From Metallyticus violacea (taxonomy: Eukaryota; Arthropoda; Insecta; Mantodea; Metallyticidae), in contig CM060833.1 of assembly GCA_030762175.1 (NCBI GenBank), positions 171,540,501-171,604,500 of the forward strand: a stretch of 64,000 nucleotides of DNA, read 5' to 3'. The position numbers and the translations under genes were made by a program. This document shows, piece by piece, positions 32,779-47,394 of this stretch. The notes below the pieces were generated by a model. The model saw nothing but the letters and a program-made list of their open reading frames with translations, ran no database searches and was not told the DNA's origin. Positions within the stretch are counted from its first letter, which is position 1; every line of letters starts with the position of its first letter.

Positions 32779-35122
32779 ATTACCTAATTCTAGAAAATTA
32801 TCCGTATACTCCACCCCTGACCCGTTTTATTTTTTTATTTTTACTTGTACATATCAGCTTTCAATTAAATTCAGTGAAAACGATAGTGTGTTTTTATGGA
32901 AGAGGCGCAACACATGTGCATAACGGTTGTCCTGTTTCATGGAACTGTCGCCATCAGTTGTTATTTAACCATATAGTAGGATTTTATGTTGTATTCTCGA
33001 TACCAAACATAAAGTAGACTGACAATTCATTTCAACTATAGATTAAACCACACCTTTTTGTGTCTGCAGAACGGATTTAAAGGATTAGTTTACAACGCCG
33101 GGAAAGAAAAAAGAAAAGTGCGTTAATTACGTGAAAACCGCGGTTTAGTGAAAATTGTATGTTTTCTTTTTCGGATCGAACCTCAAACTCTAAAAGAAGT
33201 TCTAAAACATTAACGACGATTCTAATTTACACAAGCTTAGGATTTGAATTTCTCAGCAGGAATGGGAAAAACGTTACAATTGCTATGGGCCACCACATTG
33301 CGTTATAAAATGTGAAGGGAATGGAATCACTTTACCCTCTGATGCACCTTAAAATGTGAGTAATGTTCTGTTTTTGTAATGTCATGTGTTATGTCTACTC
33401 GTTTTAATTCTTAATGTTATTGCTCATGTTAACACATACCATGCGTATATAGTCTGGATACCATAAAGACAATAAATAAAGGAACACATAGGCTTTATCG
33501 AATGTCGTACATTTGAGAGCCAGAAAGAACAAAGGGGTAGAGCAAGTGGAAACGCGGAACAATATTTGCACAGAGCATAGATTAACTAGAATAGGTCAGA
33601 GAGCATAGGGGCCAATCCTCGTATAATATTAGCGCAATATTGACATATGAAAGCGAGAAATAATATTTCATTCTTTTCCTATATAAATGTTTTTCGATCA
33701 GCCAGAACATTGTAATTTGAAAGCGAAACAACCTTAAATCTAAAGCTGAAAGGAAATCAAAATGCAGAAATACATTCTGTAAGAACTAATTAGGACAAAA
33801 AGAATAGTAAATAAATGTGATGTGTAAAAGTTGCTATAGTGTCGTAATATATTTTTATACTGCCGTATCGTACTGTAACTGATGGCTACTTTTAGAACTG
33901 AAAGTAGTAGTCTGGAGGTACTGGAATAAAACAAAGTAACTTTGCACCACTGTTTTATAAATTAACTGAAAGTAACAGTCTTGATAATTTATTAGAACAA
34001 ATTTACGAGATTATTCAAACAATCCAAAATGCTTCTGTTAATATGAATAGTGAACACGAGTACACTGAGTAAAATTAATTCCTGACATTTTACTTTTTGC
34101 ACCAAACTGTGAATAAAACACGTTCTTGCTTGCGCCTTTTTTTGGATTTCTCAGGCAACAAACCAATCTTATACTAGTCGCAGTTTCAATCGCCTCGGGT
34201 GGAATTTCCAATTAACCTTCATACTATTCAGCTACTAAATGTTTCAATAAAATCAACAATAACTAACAATGCACTAACGCATAATTATATTAGTTACTAA
34301 TCGATTCAATATTTCTAGTCCTCGTTATTATTAACTTTCCTAATTAAAATACATTATTATAAATTAAAAATAAGTTATATTGCGAAATGCAATCACACTG
34401 GGATGCGCAACATTTATATTAATATATTAATACACACATATATTAATATTAATACACACTCTTTCACTATAAATATAATAATTCTTGAACTCCCAACTAG
34501 TTCAGCTCTTCTGAAACATGGCCTGGAAAATCTAAGGTGGAGTAGCATGGAAACAAAAACTTTAAACCTACGACGTGCATGTCCATCTCTGCGACCTTGT
34601 GCAGTACTTCACAACAAAGGACGAAAGGCTTCAGAGCACGGGTGGAGCAGTATGAAATTGAGGCCAGCACCTGAGTGTTATTGTTTATGATAGGCATCCG
34701 CCCTGTGCAGACGTAATCATATTCGTATTATTTTACATCATTATGTCTTTAGTCTGACGGAGCGGAGTGGTATCGCGTTTCATCAACATTGTGCCTATTA
34801 TATAACAATTACTTCAGCTCATAATCACGCATCAGCTTCCCTTCATTAGGCTCTTTCCCAAGCGCGCTTAGTTGCATCTTACACCCTAATTTACTGTGTT
34901 TGTAAATTAGCTTGATGCAAGTTCTGAGCTTCTAAGACACTGAAGTACACGCACAAATGTGTTACAATGTTAAAATCACATTAAACGCCTTATCTTAAAT
35001 TACTGTCTTCCCCTTTTCCGGCCACATTGTTGCAACAATTCTAACCTCCTTCGGTTATGAATGTGTGCTTTTTATGGTGCACGACTTCTCTCTTCTTTGT
35101 ATCTATTGTTTTGGTGATACAA
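32779..35122. other. Intergenic, nothing recognised
   Basis: AT-rich, no coding similarity; 34410-34460 has short TATTAATA repeats. Confidence 0.5.
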
Positions 35123-36096
35123 TAGGAGTGTTCAATAAGTTATACGACTCTTATTTTTATCTCGGTCAGTTTATCTGGGAAATATACATTATGCATATTT
35201 TCTTTAAACCTTCGTACGCTGTCCCATATAGTTAATCTTCTTTTTTTTCCGCTAGGCGCCAGCGATGCGTTAGTTTTCAAAATGTAGGCTGTAAACAATG
35301 TGTTATAAACAAAAAGTAGTCTAATAAAGTCCTAATTTTTTGGAAAGAATCTTTTTACTTCTCAACGCAATCTCCTTTTTAAATCTTTCAATTATTCGAG
35401 CGAGATATTTTCTAATTTTTTTTTCCCATTCAAAAATGCGATTTCTTCAGTTCTGCAGAATACTCGTTTGTTTTCGAGACAACTTCTTCTTCTTTTTCAT
35501 GTTAGAAAACAGAAAGTAGGCCGAGGGAGAGTAAAGGAATGAGAGAGGTTTTCATACCATCAATTTAACAATTCTGAGGTCACAATTGCAGAACTTTGGC
35601 GTGTTATGACTGCGTCGTTTAATTACTCCAGTAGTTCGGTTTTGCCCTTTGCCCTCAGGGGATTGTTTTTGCCTTCTTCGGAGCATTTTCTCTTCTTGCA
35701 ACCCATTGTTCAATTGCGCCTTCATTTCCGGTGTGTAGTGATGGATCAACGTTTCGTCCACCGACCCATACCGTCTTCAAATTCTGCGTGGAAGTAACAA
35801 CTCGTTTTCTTTTCTGATCAATCGTTAGCAAACGCAGCACCCACCTCGGCAATATCTTTTTTCATTGTGCATTGTACAGTCATTTGATTGTACATAATAT
35901 TACGCACCCAATCTCAAGAAATGACCACAGCTTCAGCAATCTCCTGCACCTCCAGTTTCCGATTGCTCAGTACGATGTCTGGATTTTTGAAACCATTTCG
36001 GGAGTCGTTACCTCGGCAGGACGTCTGGAAGAGTGCATTGGTTTTGCACCAGATGGCAAGAAGTACGGTTAAATTGAAGAGTAATGGTTGCGCCAA
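35123..36096 (-). pseudogene. mariner-like transposase pseudogene
   Basis: Minus strand, from right to left: SNRKLEVQEIAEAVVIS (HTH, 35965-35914), MPRWVLRLLTIDQKRKRV (35852 on), MDETLIHHYTPEMKAQ (35761 on; catalytic Asp block). A possible left inverted repeat AGGAGTGTTCAATAAGTTAT starts at 35124 next to TA; no matching right end was found, so the 5' side is truncated. Several frame changes. Confidence 0.7.
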
Positions 36097-36369
36097 TCAC
36101 ATTTCGGCTAAGTATTATTTTGTTTTTGTGAAGTTGGTAGGGCCCAAAATTTGCTAACAGACACATCTAACTACTACTGTGTGATTCCCAGGTGACGTGT
36201 TTGCATTGAGTAGTAGGCACATGTGTTGGGGACATAAGCACTGTGAGGCAGACTGGTGAAGTTGTCAAGGAGGCAGTAATAGAGAAAAAGACTTAACTTG
36301 TTTCAAGTGTCGCAAAGTATAGATGAACGTGTACAGTTAAGAATTGTTCTGCAAAAATAATAACCTTCA

Positions 36370-37440
36370 ATATGGATATAAAAACTGTAGTCGGTCATAA
36401 TCACCAGAGCAATGAGAGAAATCTTGTACGTCAAAAAGTTCGTGTGTCGTGTAAAGGAAAGCGGCTAGTGCCTTAAGTGAAAAACCAAGCGTTGTATTAT
36501 CCAAAACATTACAGAAAATCCCGAGATTTGTGCTGTGTATTGAATTTTACTACGTTAAACTATTACATGAAGCAATCTACAGACAACGACGTTACCACAT
36601 GACAAAACTTGAAGTTCACGAAGCTGTAAGTAATTTGCAACCATGTCCTCTACTAACAAACATTTTGTGCTACTGAATGATCACGAAAGCAATGTAATTA
36701 TTTTTGGAAGGGAAAGCAGTTTGCAATATCTCTGCGAAGCAGAAGCGCATTTCGTAGATGGAACTTTCAAATAATATTTTACATAGTTATTTACATTATA
36801 TTTCTTCACAGTGGACATTATATTGTTTACTACCCAATAAGAACAAAGATATCTGTTCCTTGGTTTTTCGTTTCATAAAGGAAAAGTGCGAATTTTTAGG
36901 GTTGAAACCTCTACCAAAGAAAATAGTTGCAGATTTCGAGGTTGCTATACATGAATCAATTAAGTCAACTCATCTCATGGGTTGTCGGTTTCACCTGGGC
37001 CAGACATGGTGACGTGGCCTAGGTTGTGTTTCAAGATAATTCGTCTAAAGTTGGTAAACATTGTTTTGGTGTGTCGCATTTACCTCCAGAGGAAGTAGGT
37101 GATTGTTTTGTTTTTGATATGGCCGAGAATAAGGCAAGAAAAGTTCAGGTACTGTATGTATGTTGATTACTATACGTATATCTGAAGATGAATCCTACAA
37201 TGGGTCGAGCAGTCGTCTGAAGTCACACTATGAAGCATATGAGGCATTTCGTAGTAAATTCAACGCTTTATTTCACTGCTCATGCCCTGACATTTCCAAA
37301 ATTATTTCAGTTCTAAAAATATTCAAACTGAGACATGAAAATTAATGGCATGCACCTACTGACGAATAAAAGAAACAAAGCAGTAAACTTGTGGTTGAAA
37401 AGTACATTAAAACTACAGAGAAGGCCAGATGTCTCGTATT
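36370..37440 (+). pseudogene. MULE-type transposase pseudogene (insect FLYWCH/MULE family)
   Basis: Plus strand, frames shifting: LVRQKVRVSCK (36420s), YRQRRYHMTKLEVHEAV (36580s), FGRESSLQYLCEAEAHFVDG TF (first catalytic Asp block, near 36700-36770), TLYCLLPNKNKD, KKIVADFEVAIHESIKST (second Asp block), MGCRFHLGQTW (the CxFHL-Q-W motif, ending 37008), then SHLPPEEVGDCFVFDMA and a YEAFRSKFNALFHCSCPDI tail. The order matches MULE transposases of insects. Stops and frameshifts mark it as dead. Confidence 0.65.
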
Positions 37441-37957
37441 GCTTTTGTGAAGTACATTTCGTATTTAAATGAATCCCTCATGTGACAACCCGCACAATTT
37501 TTAACAGTTTTTACAGTATTTAATGATTTTAACCAGCACAATATTGACAATCCTCAGTTAAAATTATATAATATATATTATATAAGCACATATAAAAAGT
37601 ATATAAGCACAATTTTAACCACACTGCGCGTATATTTTAATGACAGTCCGCAGTCTGTGAAAGTGGAATGGAAAATTGTCCCTAACATCGTGACATAGTG
37701 CCAACCTAAAATGCTTCATAATCAGTTTGAGTTACTGGCGCAAACACATTATGGATATAAAGCAAAACATTTTTGGCATAACTGCAACTGCGATCATGGT
37801 GACCTGCTCTGGAAAGGTCCCCATCGCTTGTGCTCGTTCGGCCACTCTCTAAACCATTTATAATCCATTCTAAGCGAATGTGTACATTCGTCTTAGTATG
37901 TGTGGGAGTTGTATCTTTCATATAAATAGCTGCCTATGTAGGATGCGGAAAAACAAT

Positions 37958-38785
37958 GTGCAGAAAATTGTAGAGTAGAAAGCAGTACCAAACTAAACAT
38001 TTTGAGGTTAGGAACATGGGATCGCAGATGCCGTGTAATAAAAGGAGTGCTGCATAATCATAACTAAAAGTTTACGTCATAAAACATCTTCAATGAAATG
38101 TAACTCACACAACAAGTGTGCACGCACTGTCTCAACTAATGAGTACCAGTACATGATGAGAAACTAAGCGTTCTTAATTGATGTACTGTATACACATCTT
38201 AAAAATGCTAAATGGAGAAAATTAAATGTTTACTTTCTGTAACACATGTTACAATATGCCCTAAAAAGCTCTGACTGATAAATCAAATGCTTTTGCTTCT
38301 TAATTTATAGTTACAGAGAAATATCAAAAATGTAAAACTTGCAAGTCTTATTGCTTAGTTATTAAAGTAAATGCGCCGTCAAAATATCCAATATTAACAT
38401 TATTTTTATGCTAGAAACAACGTAGCGGTGTGAAAGGATCGGCGTATTCTCTCAAGTACATCAGGAGTGGTCTGAAGCACTTCTGCTGCTGCTACTAAGT
38501 CTTGTGGATCGTCATCTGGTGTTTCATAAATTGTGCTTTTCATGGTACCCAGCGGTGTCCAGTTACGTGCCCTTGGAGGCCACTGCGTTGGTCCATCTTT
38601 CACCAAATGTTGTGTTTGGGTGATTTCGAACTGTGTAGGGGCGCCGTCATGTTGGAACTATAAGTTTCGTTATTTCAAGCTGATCATTTACCTCTGACAC
38701 TTATTCTTTACATACTGGGCGCAGAAAATTTTGGAGTAGAAAGGCAATACCAAACTAAGCATTTTGAGGGTAGGAACAATGGGTT
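37958..38785. repeat. Direct repeats of ~75 bp flanking a transposase relic
   Basis: 37958-38030 and 38708-38785 share GCAGAAAATT, AGAGTAGAAAG-like and TACCAAACTAA-CATTTTGAG with about 85 percent identity by eye, in the same orientation. Between them lies the minus-strand transposase end at 38406. Confidence 0.55.
38406..38660 (-). pseudogene. IS630/mariner-like transposase, C-terminal fragment
   Basis: Minus strand: DGPTQWPPRARNWTPL (the WPPRSPDLTPLDF block with the third catalytic Asp changed), STIYETPDDDPQDLVAAAEV and LQTTPDVLERIRRSFHT. This is the C-terminus of the insect family whose N-terminal domain appears at 30.2 kb and 52.8 kb. Confidence 0.7.
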
Positions 38786-41700
38786 ACAGAAACTTTTTCA
38801 CTGCACAACATTAAAGTCATCATTGTCTCAGATTCTGGAATCTGTTTATGGCTTGTCAGACATACACAAAATGTACTCTTGTGCAGTACAGTAGGTGTGT
38901 CTGATGTTAAATGCATTTGTATTGAGGCCTATTGGATAGTACTGTAATATGAGTGTGGAAAGGAATTCAGTGCCTTACTTTTATGGGGGATATGCTATAA
39001 TGTGAATAAAATATTCTAAGAACATTTGGTCTGAAGAGATATTGTTTGGGCGGGAAAAATGTCTGCGACATGTTTCATGTGCTGTAATAATTGCATTATT
39101 CGGCTGTCCGACAGACCATAAACAGTTTCATAATTTCTTTATAAATGAAATCAGCCGCAAAACTAGATTTGGCATCACCGACATTGTTGACATAGCTGTG
39201 ATGTTACCTACCAAATTGATGTCAACAAACATTAAAAAACTGAATTACGCTCGTTATGCAATAAGGTTGTACACATAGCGAGTATCTTCCATGAATAAAC
39301 ACTAAATTTATAAGTAAACTTTGCAGGAAATAAATCACCATGGCCAATGATTTTAGATAAATGTTTATTTTACCTAAAACTCTGAATTTATTCATTCCAA
39401 TAGATAATGGGTAGAGAAACAAAATAGAACAAACATTCTTTCATAACTCTAAGCATTTTGACATAAATTAACCTAAAAAATGTTTTGTGAATCATTTTGA
39501 TTTGCAAAACATTCTTGAACTCAGAAATAGACAAAAGGGCATTTAGGCCTTTTTAGTTTCCTTTATTAGGATCTATTTGCACCTTTATTTAGGGCATTGG
39601 GCCACCTTCTATCCTCTATTATGGATGACATATTTTTCAGAATGAAATGTGTTAACCTTCAAAAGTGCTTCGAATGCGAGAAGAGCCCGATATGTTGTGT
39701 AAACAAACAAAAACTGAAGCTAATATACTTGTACTTTACTTCACTTAAATTAGCGATTGTTTTCTCTTTATGATCTCTTAATATCCAGTTGAATCCTTGC
39801 TCTTTTAACACCTTCATTGGCTGCTGTCCGCTATCCCTCTGTTTCAACAAGGGTCCGTCAGTTTCGTTTACCATTTTGGTCTGTCACAGTAAAAAATAAA
39901 TGGGTCAGAATAGACGGCGAAGTTCTATTTGATCTTCTAATTTGAGAGCTATCACGTTTAACTCCTTTATTCTTAAACTTTGAGAGTTTATCTTGTATTG
40001 GGCTATTTCTTCTCAAACTGACAGAAGAAAGGAATAATGGCAGTTTTCGGGCGGAAACGAAGCAGTTGAGAGAAGAAGTAGACAGAGATCAAAAGAAGGA
40101 GAGAAAAGAAGGAAACTGCACTGTCAACGCACCATGGTCCAGTATAGCTGCTGCTTGAGACCGGCAGCAACCTCGTTGATGTCCAGGTCCTGATGCCAGG
40201 GATTCCAGTGGGGAGCAGCCCGGATACCGAGCGTTAGCAGAAATGAAGATTGTAGATATTAAATTGGATATTAATTGTAAATTAATTAATTTTAAATGTA
40301 ATTGTTGCTACTGATACAATGGTAGATGTAATTATAAATAGCCGTAGTGCTGGATTTCAGTACCGGTTAATTTTTTGAAGTCTTAATTTTGTTTAGTTTA
40401 GTATTAGTATTGTAGATTTTAAAATCTGTACAATTTAAATTGTAAATTAAATTGTATTGAAAGATATAAGAGGAATAAATAAATTAAATCTGGAGTATCA
40501 TATCCTGATGTAGAAACAAGATATCAGGATGTAAGTATTGCAGAATAAATATAAAAAAAAATTAAATGTTTCCTCTCAAAACTGGCACTTCAGTAAATTC
40601 TGTATCAAGTAACAAGCGCTTTTAGAGTAGAAACTCGTAATGAACTTATTTAATTGCTTGTAGGCTATAAAGTCGTATATTTGAACTAATAAACAACACA
40701 AAAGTATAAGAAAGTGAAAAACATGTTAAAACTTTCTTTTTAAGATACACGGACTCTTCTAATTTTAAATGTTGGCTTTTGTGCCAAAATTGTGATGGAA
40801 GATCAGAAGTTTGACCTAATTGCTACAAGATCCCTATGAAAAAGCTGTTCGAACTGGTAACATAGTAAGAGATGAATAAGTTAAATCATAATATTTTCAA
40901 TCATACTTGAAAATGAATTTACCACATAAACCAGAATGTGGAGTTTTTTCGAAATATTCAAATTTAAGAGAACATCTTGGTTTTGTTGGGGTGTTAAATT
41001 TCTTAATACAGTTCTGCCCAACAAAACAAGAATGAGTATTTTGGGCTTTGTGCAATAATCGCTACACTGTGCATTGAAAAGAACCTGCACATGGATGCTC
41101 GTTAAGAAATTTCAGAGAGGAAATCAATGTGGATACCTGCTAAAATATTCTTTAACACAACTATCTCCTTCCAGGACTACTGTTTGTGTGTCTATGGGAG
41201 AGCAGTAAGTGGGGCTAGTCGTTTATTAATTCAAAAATTTAATGCAAAATAATAATAAGTAATGAGCACATATAAAAGTAAAAGGAGGATTGTAATAATA
41301 CGTTTGAATTGTGTGCACATTAGTGTTGTTAGACCTGATGTTACACAAGACAGTGAAAAGCGGTAAAAAGGAACTTAAGTAATATAGACAATAAAATACA
41401 TTATCTACACACTATTACAGCTAATTAAATTTTAATTTAAACGCAATAATAGTTCAATTTGCAAAACAAAGTAGTTTTAAATTATTGGTTCCCTGAAGTT
41501 GTATGTAAGTCAAGTTTTTAAGAAAAATATTTAATATAATGCTTTTTATACTCTTTAAACAGAAATGTAATTTTCAAAGAAAAATAACAAATATACACCA
41601 AGACATTTATTAAACAACCGAGTTTTCTCCTCAATATTTTTGTATGAACGTGTGCAGATTATGAAAGGAGAGCTAATCCCTTTTTGAGTCTAACAATTCA

Positions 41701-42975
41701 TCATGGCGAATCAGGTAAAGCAGTTTTGCTTTACATCACAGATGACATCTAAAAGTTTTTCCTTGTCGGGTCATTGTTGCTGTTTAAGTCTTTTGTAATC
41801 GTAACACTGCCGCTCTGTAGCTGCAGTGATTGCTTTTAGAAGTCAATAATGCAAACAAACCGCTCGCCCACAATGAAAAGAAGATGTATAGCGACCTACT
41901 TATCCGACATAAACTTTTTATGAAGCTCTTCCACATTGTTAGTCACACAGCCAGAGTCAGTTCCGGGTTGTTAGACCCCTGCGTGCTAGATATAATTGGC
42001 TACCATAAACAATGCAGGTCGCGAGTGTAATCACAGCTTAAATCGTCCCATGGAAAACTATTAATATATTTTTGTGACAGGACTAAATGATTGACAAAGG
42101 AAAATCAATATAATAGTTTACATACACTACAGACTACAGCATTTATTTCAAGTTTATAAATATAGAAAATGCCCACAATATATCAACCTTAAGCAATGTT
42201 AGAACAGCACGCTTCTTGCTTTCTTATGTTCAGGTTATCCACCTGATAAGTCTAGTTTTTCACACAACCCATTTTCTATAACTAACAACCCTAAAACATT
42301 AAATTTTTCTTCCGTCAGAATTGTTCTTAAATATGCTTTTACAAGTTTGAGTTGAACTGTGCACTTCACACCATTCTGTTTTAATGCTAAATTTAAATGT
42401 TAATCAGATCCGTTAGATATTAACATTCATTGTTCCGTCAACAGTCAAATCAGAAATAATTGATATCAAATTAACGCATACTACTCCGCATTTTTCTTTG
42501 TACAATTCCTATAACACTAAATTATTAAATATTTTTTTTAAATAAACTTTAAATATATTCCATCGACCATCCTAGGAAATTGGCCGTCCGCTTGCATTCA
42601 TGCAGTGCACATCTACTGAAACCCACCCTGCATACAACATTTCCTTTATGAAATGAAGTTAGCCGCAAAACATTCTTGAACACCAATTACTTCTTATTTT
42701 CGTCAATGAAGCACTAAACTACATTAACAGAAAAATAAACATTTGTTAACTTTTCGCTTTATGTTATCCCCACCCCCAATGGTCCAGTTTTTGTGGATAA
42801 CGAACTCGACGAATCGTTTGTTAATTGATGACTATGTGCTGAGTTTCGTTGAGAAAAAATAAAAATGCGACCGCTAGAGAGAGAACGAACACGTGTGTGC
42901 GTGTGCGCGCGCTTCTAGCAGGAACTCTTTCCATTGGTACAACAACAATAACATACAATCCTTTTGAATTCATTA
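38786..42975. other. Intergenic, old unclassified repeats only
   Basis: 39120-39170 and 42640-42680 share an ATGAA-(A/G)T(C/T)AGCCGCAAAAC segment, suggesting an old dispersed repeat. 40030-40550 changes in composition and has an AATAAA-like run but no proven boundary. No coding sequence recognised. Confidence 0.4.
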
Positions 42976-42976
42976 A

Positions 42977-43022
<46 letters not shown>
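42976..43022. repeat. (TAA)n microsatellite
   Basis: About 15 perfect AAT/TAA units. Confidence 0.95.
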
Positions 43023-43023
<1 letters not shown>

Positions 43024-43249
43024 ATAAAATAGTCGAAAAATAAGCAAATTTTCACGGTGCCGACCGCAATAGCTTCATTTCTTCGGAATTCGTTAATAAC
43101 ATACTACCATAGCCTCTGGTCCCAGCTCTCTGACAACGTTGCTTTGACATCAGGCTCTACGATAAAATATAATTTTTCAAATAAGAGGACACTATCTGTA
43201 TTCTGGTGTTAAAAGACAAATTTAAAGTTTTTATGATAAAAATAAAAAC

Positions 43250-43335
43250 CATCCTTTTGCCCTGTGCACCCTCTTATTTATATGAATTAGGATTCTCTGC
43301 TTATACAGGTACTAAAACAAAACGCAGATCGTCTC
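43250..43335 (+). pseudogene. Possible hAT transposase C-terminal fragment
   Basis: Short plus-strand segment SYLYELGFSAYTGTKTKRRS. The pattern xYLxExGFSAxTxIKTKxR is usual near the C-terminus of ZBED5-like hAT transposases. Nothing else of the protein is seen nearby. Confidence 0.3.
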
Positions 43336-46300
43336 CATGCAGAGCCAACTGTCCCAAATTCAACCAGATACACCTAAGTTATGTAAATCAAGTCCTTTTT
43401 CTCTTTACAATAGTTCCTTCACGTCCTAAGTAGTATTTTTTGTTTTGCAACATTAAAAATTGTTTATGTACTAGTTCTATGAGGATATATTAGGGATTTA
43501 CAATATTTGCTTTTAGTCCTTTGTAAAATGTTACTTTAATATTTTTTGTTAGTTCTTTGGTAATATACGCAGTGGAATAAGAATTGTAATGAAATAAATT
43601 AATAAAGCATGTTTCGCGTGTCTAAAGTTCTAAATTCTGAACTTATCTTCTATCCACTTACTATTATGAAAGTCCTAGGTGGAAAGTGCTCCATGACCTA
43701 AAATGTTTGGGGACTATTGGTGTAACGTTTTCGAAAAACCAAACAACCGGCGTGTCCATTATATTCTTGTCTATTTGGAATGTCAGGCGAAGCTTTAAAA
43801 TTATGCACAGCATTGCAAGCTTACATGAAAGCGAGAATGGCCCCACAAAACTCGTGACCTCAAATCGTGAGATTTATGTGACGGTTCAGTGATAAAGGTT
43901 AACAGGGCGAGGGGCCCCAGCACGCGAAACAGGTGTTTACTGTGGTCATCTGATATTGTCTATACACGTCCTTCCCTTTTTATTCTGCAGGTACTTACCG
44001 TTCCGTCTTTCGTTCTTTGTTAACATTTTTAGGAGCTTTTAACGCCGATCAATACTTAAGTGAACCAATGAAAAGTGGGTTGTTTACGAGGACTCGGAAA
44101 CGAAACGTTTATTTATTTACTTGCTTGTTCACTTCCAACAAAAGCACATCATTACCTTAGCTGCCAGTTAAGAGCAAAAATGAATTTAACTCTTTGTTTC
44201 AAAATAGGTCTTTTTTTAAGGTTTAGGCCTAATTTTAAAAAATAAAATTAAGGGTTATCTGATTTTAAGCCAAGCAGTTCGCAACTCTGGAAACCTGTGA
44301 CATGTTTTCTCACCCTACATACGGCAGAGGAGGCTGGGAATGCGGACTGTGAAGTGTTAGTGTATTAAATTTGTTCCTGCTCATGAAGTTCTGAACGAAT
44401 TTGTTTGACATTTTTTATGAAATGTATTTAAATTTCTGAGAATTATTATGCTTTTATTTATATTTCAATGTTACAAACATAATTATGTGGGATATATTCA
44501 TGAAACTTTTGTTCTAAATATAGATATCTTAAGGTACACTTTTTCAGAAACTATTTTCAATACAGAAATACACATTTTTATATTATGTTTTAATATAGTT
44601 GCCTATCTATTCTGTCTCTTTTAGTTCATCATATTAATTAGACGAGTGGGAAGATTTTTATATAATATTTACAAAATGCCAAAAATAAAATTCACTTCAT
44701 TTTAATATTTTAAGTGACCATTAGGTTCATAATTTCCATAGTAACATTATAAAAGTGGCATTAATATTACGTTGGCATGTGATCAGAAGTGCACAAAATT
44801 TGGGCTCTCTAGTTCTTGTATTTCTAAGAAAAATGTACCCAAATGAGCAGATATGTAAGTTTGAAAAAATTACTTTAAAATTATGGGTTACATTACTTCA
44901 TCCCAGGGCCATAACCAGCTGCAGCTTTTTTTTTTTTTTGACAAGCCTGTTCTCAGTCCAGGATTCCTTGGGTGATAACTGAGAAACACAGTGTATTACT
45001 GCCAATGAGATATAAAACTTTTTCTGTATTATGCCTAGCTCTAAGTCCCATTTCTTGGTATGGGTTACCAAGTGTATACGAGTATCTAGTTCCTGTGGTT
45101 TCTGAAAAAGTGCACCTGAGTGTACTGTCCTCACATGATTATCTCAGAACGCAGTTCTCTCGAACTATTTATGTTTTCCTGTTCATGTACTGAAATGAAG
45201 CTTTGCATTTTTGCCACTGCACTCTTATAAATAAAACTAGAAAGTAACTGTCTCTAATAATGTTATTTACATTACAAGCATCACTGTCTACAATTACGTC
45301 ACTTGTTTCCTTGTAAGAATTTTTTTTTTCTTAGTTAACTCACAACTCGTTCATTTTCACATATAGTTTGCCACGTGGCGATTGATTATACTACATTATT
45401 TTAGTACTATATAGTGCACCAGTTTTCTTGAAAGATATGTATCTTAAACACTCTAGGCTTGTTAAGGCAACTTCTCACGATAATCTAACCAGAAATTACA
45501 ATAAACACAGAATACCTCCTTTGCACGCTACAGCCACAAAAACAAAGCAAAGTAAACAAGCACCATGCCCGTTGTGGTGTAACCACAGATTACTGGTTGT
45601 AACCAACAACTTAAAAATATAAAATAAAATTTATCCGAAGAGTCTGTCTTGTTAGAAAGCAAAGATACAGCGATTATATGAAATATACGCCAAAGAGTCG
45701 TAACTTTTCTGAATTAAAGGGATGCAAGTCACATTTAAATACTTAAACATTTTATTAATGCTTGAAAAGAGAACATTTTCTTAAACTATAAATTTCAGAG
45801 GATTTTTTGTGCTAAAATGTGATTTTGTTTCATTTTAGAGGCCCTTGTCTCTTTTAAGGTCTTTTGAGTACTATAACTTTTCTGCAAAGAGTAGATGTTT
45901 GACAATATCAATTGAAAGCAAATAAATTTACAATACAGAACTGTTAAAACTTAAATTAATTAGGTGTTTTAGAATTATAAGTTGATATGCTAAGTCATTG
46001 TATGACCTCTCCGTACATGCAGTTATGTCCAAGAACATGAAAATAAATAATTGTTATTTTTGTTTATAAACTTTAATTACTTAAGTAGATTATACTTGCA
46101 AATTACTTCTTTTCTACATTACAGCAAAACTTTTATTACAATATTAAGACCATAACTAACTGAACATGGAATATCATGACAAAATTTACATATCTTAAGT
46201 TCAATAATCGGAAAACTTGTAGGGATAACAGATGCTTAACTTACAGCTATTAGTTCTATTATGAAAACATTACATAATAATCCTCAAATGGAAGCTCCAG

Positions 46301-47394
46301 ATTTTTCATAATTTCGAACTCGCACATTTTTGGCCGTCACTAAACTGATTCACTTATTATCCTTAAAGGCTAGCACTAACACAGAGAACCTTAAAACACA
46401 AAAAAATGTCCAAAAACGGCAATTGAAACTTTAATAGCAAGCAACAGACGAAACTTTCTGACAACACCGCGGGAAACCATTCACAAATTAGCCAACATAT
46501 GCAAGTCTACTGCGTATTCTTACAACCTCCCTTACCTCATATTTTGTTTCTAACTTGAACTGGTCCAACCTCAAGTGCAGTCGTATTTACCATCTACTTG
46601 GTCTGCTAAGGAAACGTGAACAGATTTATCGCCTTGCACAAGCTGTTGCTGTAAAAACCTGTGCCGGACAATTGTTGTTGCACGATCAAGCTATTATTAC
46701 ATCAATCACAGACCACTCTCTTTAATGCGATGAGTACAATATGACTGGTCACAGAAAGACAAAACGCATCAAATTTCAGTTTTCATATACCATTAGGGAT
46801 ACCAACTTTCCGTTGGCCGATTCCTGGACACTATTCAAAATATATGTTTACAGTTACATGGAATCAATGACTGAAAATTGGCGTACAGGCTAACATGCTA
46901 ATTATGAACGCTGGTATTTACTACCTTTAAAAGAAAATCACAAAACCATGGACGTTTAATTATATAGCTTTGCCTTTTAATTAAAAATTAATAATTTTTA
47001 GTTATTCTACCGTTTGTATTCCCGGTGACCTTTGCTGCAGAAATGGTATCAGGGTTACTACTGGGTCATTTCAAAATATGATTCTCCAAAATTACCCTTG
47101 ACTTTTCCTTTGCCTTGATCAATTGGCCGATAGTTTCTGTCATCTTTTAAGACATCATTAGTAACTGAAAATACTCATACTTTCATGGGAAAAATTGGCA
47201 TTACAAATGATACAGTATCATGTAGGTGATTTCTTAAAAGAATGCAACAATTTTTACACATATACCTATCATAATCAATTCCCCTGGAAAGAGCAAGCTC
47301 AAAATGTGGTATGGACAAAATGTCCAGTTCCTGAAGCATTACGGTTGGCAACCCTAATGCCAAGAGTCCGTAAAACGTTAAATTTTAACTGTAA
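43336..47394. other. Intergenic, nothing recognised
   Basis: AT-rich DNA without coding motifs. 44928-44939 is a T-run. Confidence 0.45.

Noticed and set aside
33740..33934. Several 60-70 codon open frames between 29 and 35 kb
   Set aside because: No recognised motif, no splice context, composition like noncoding DNA.
40030..40550. LTR-like segment with AATAAATAAA
   Set aside because: No primer site, no terminal dinucleotides and no second copy seen.
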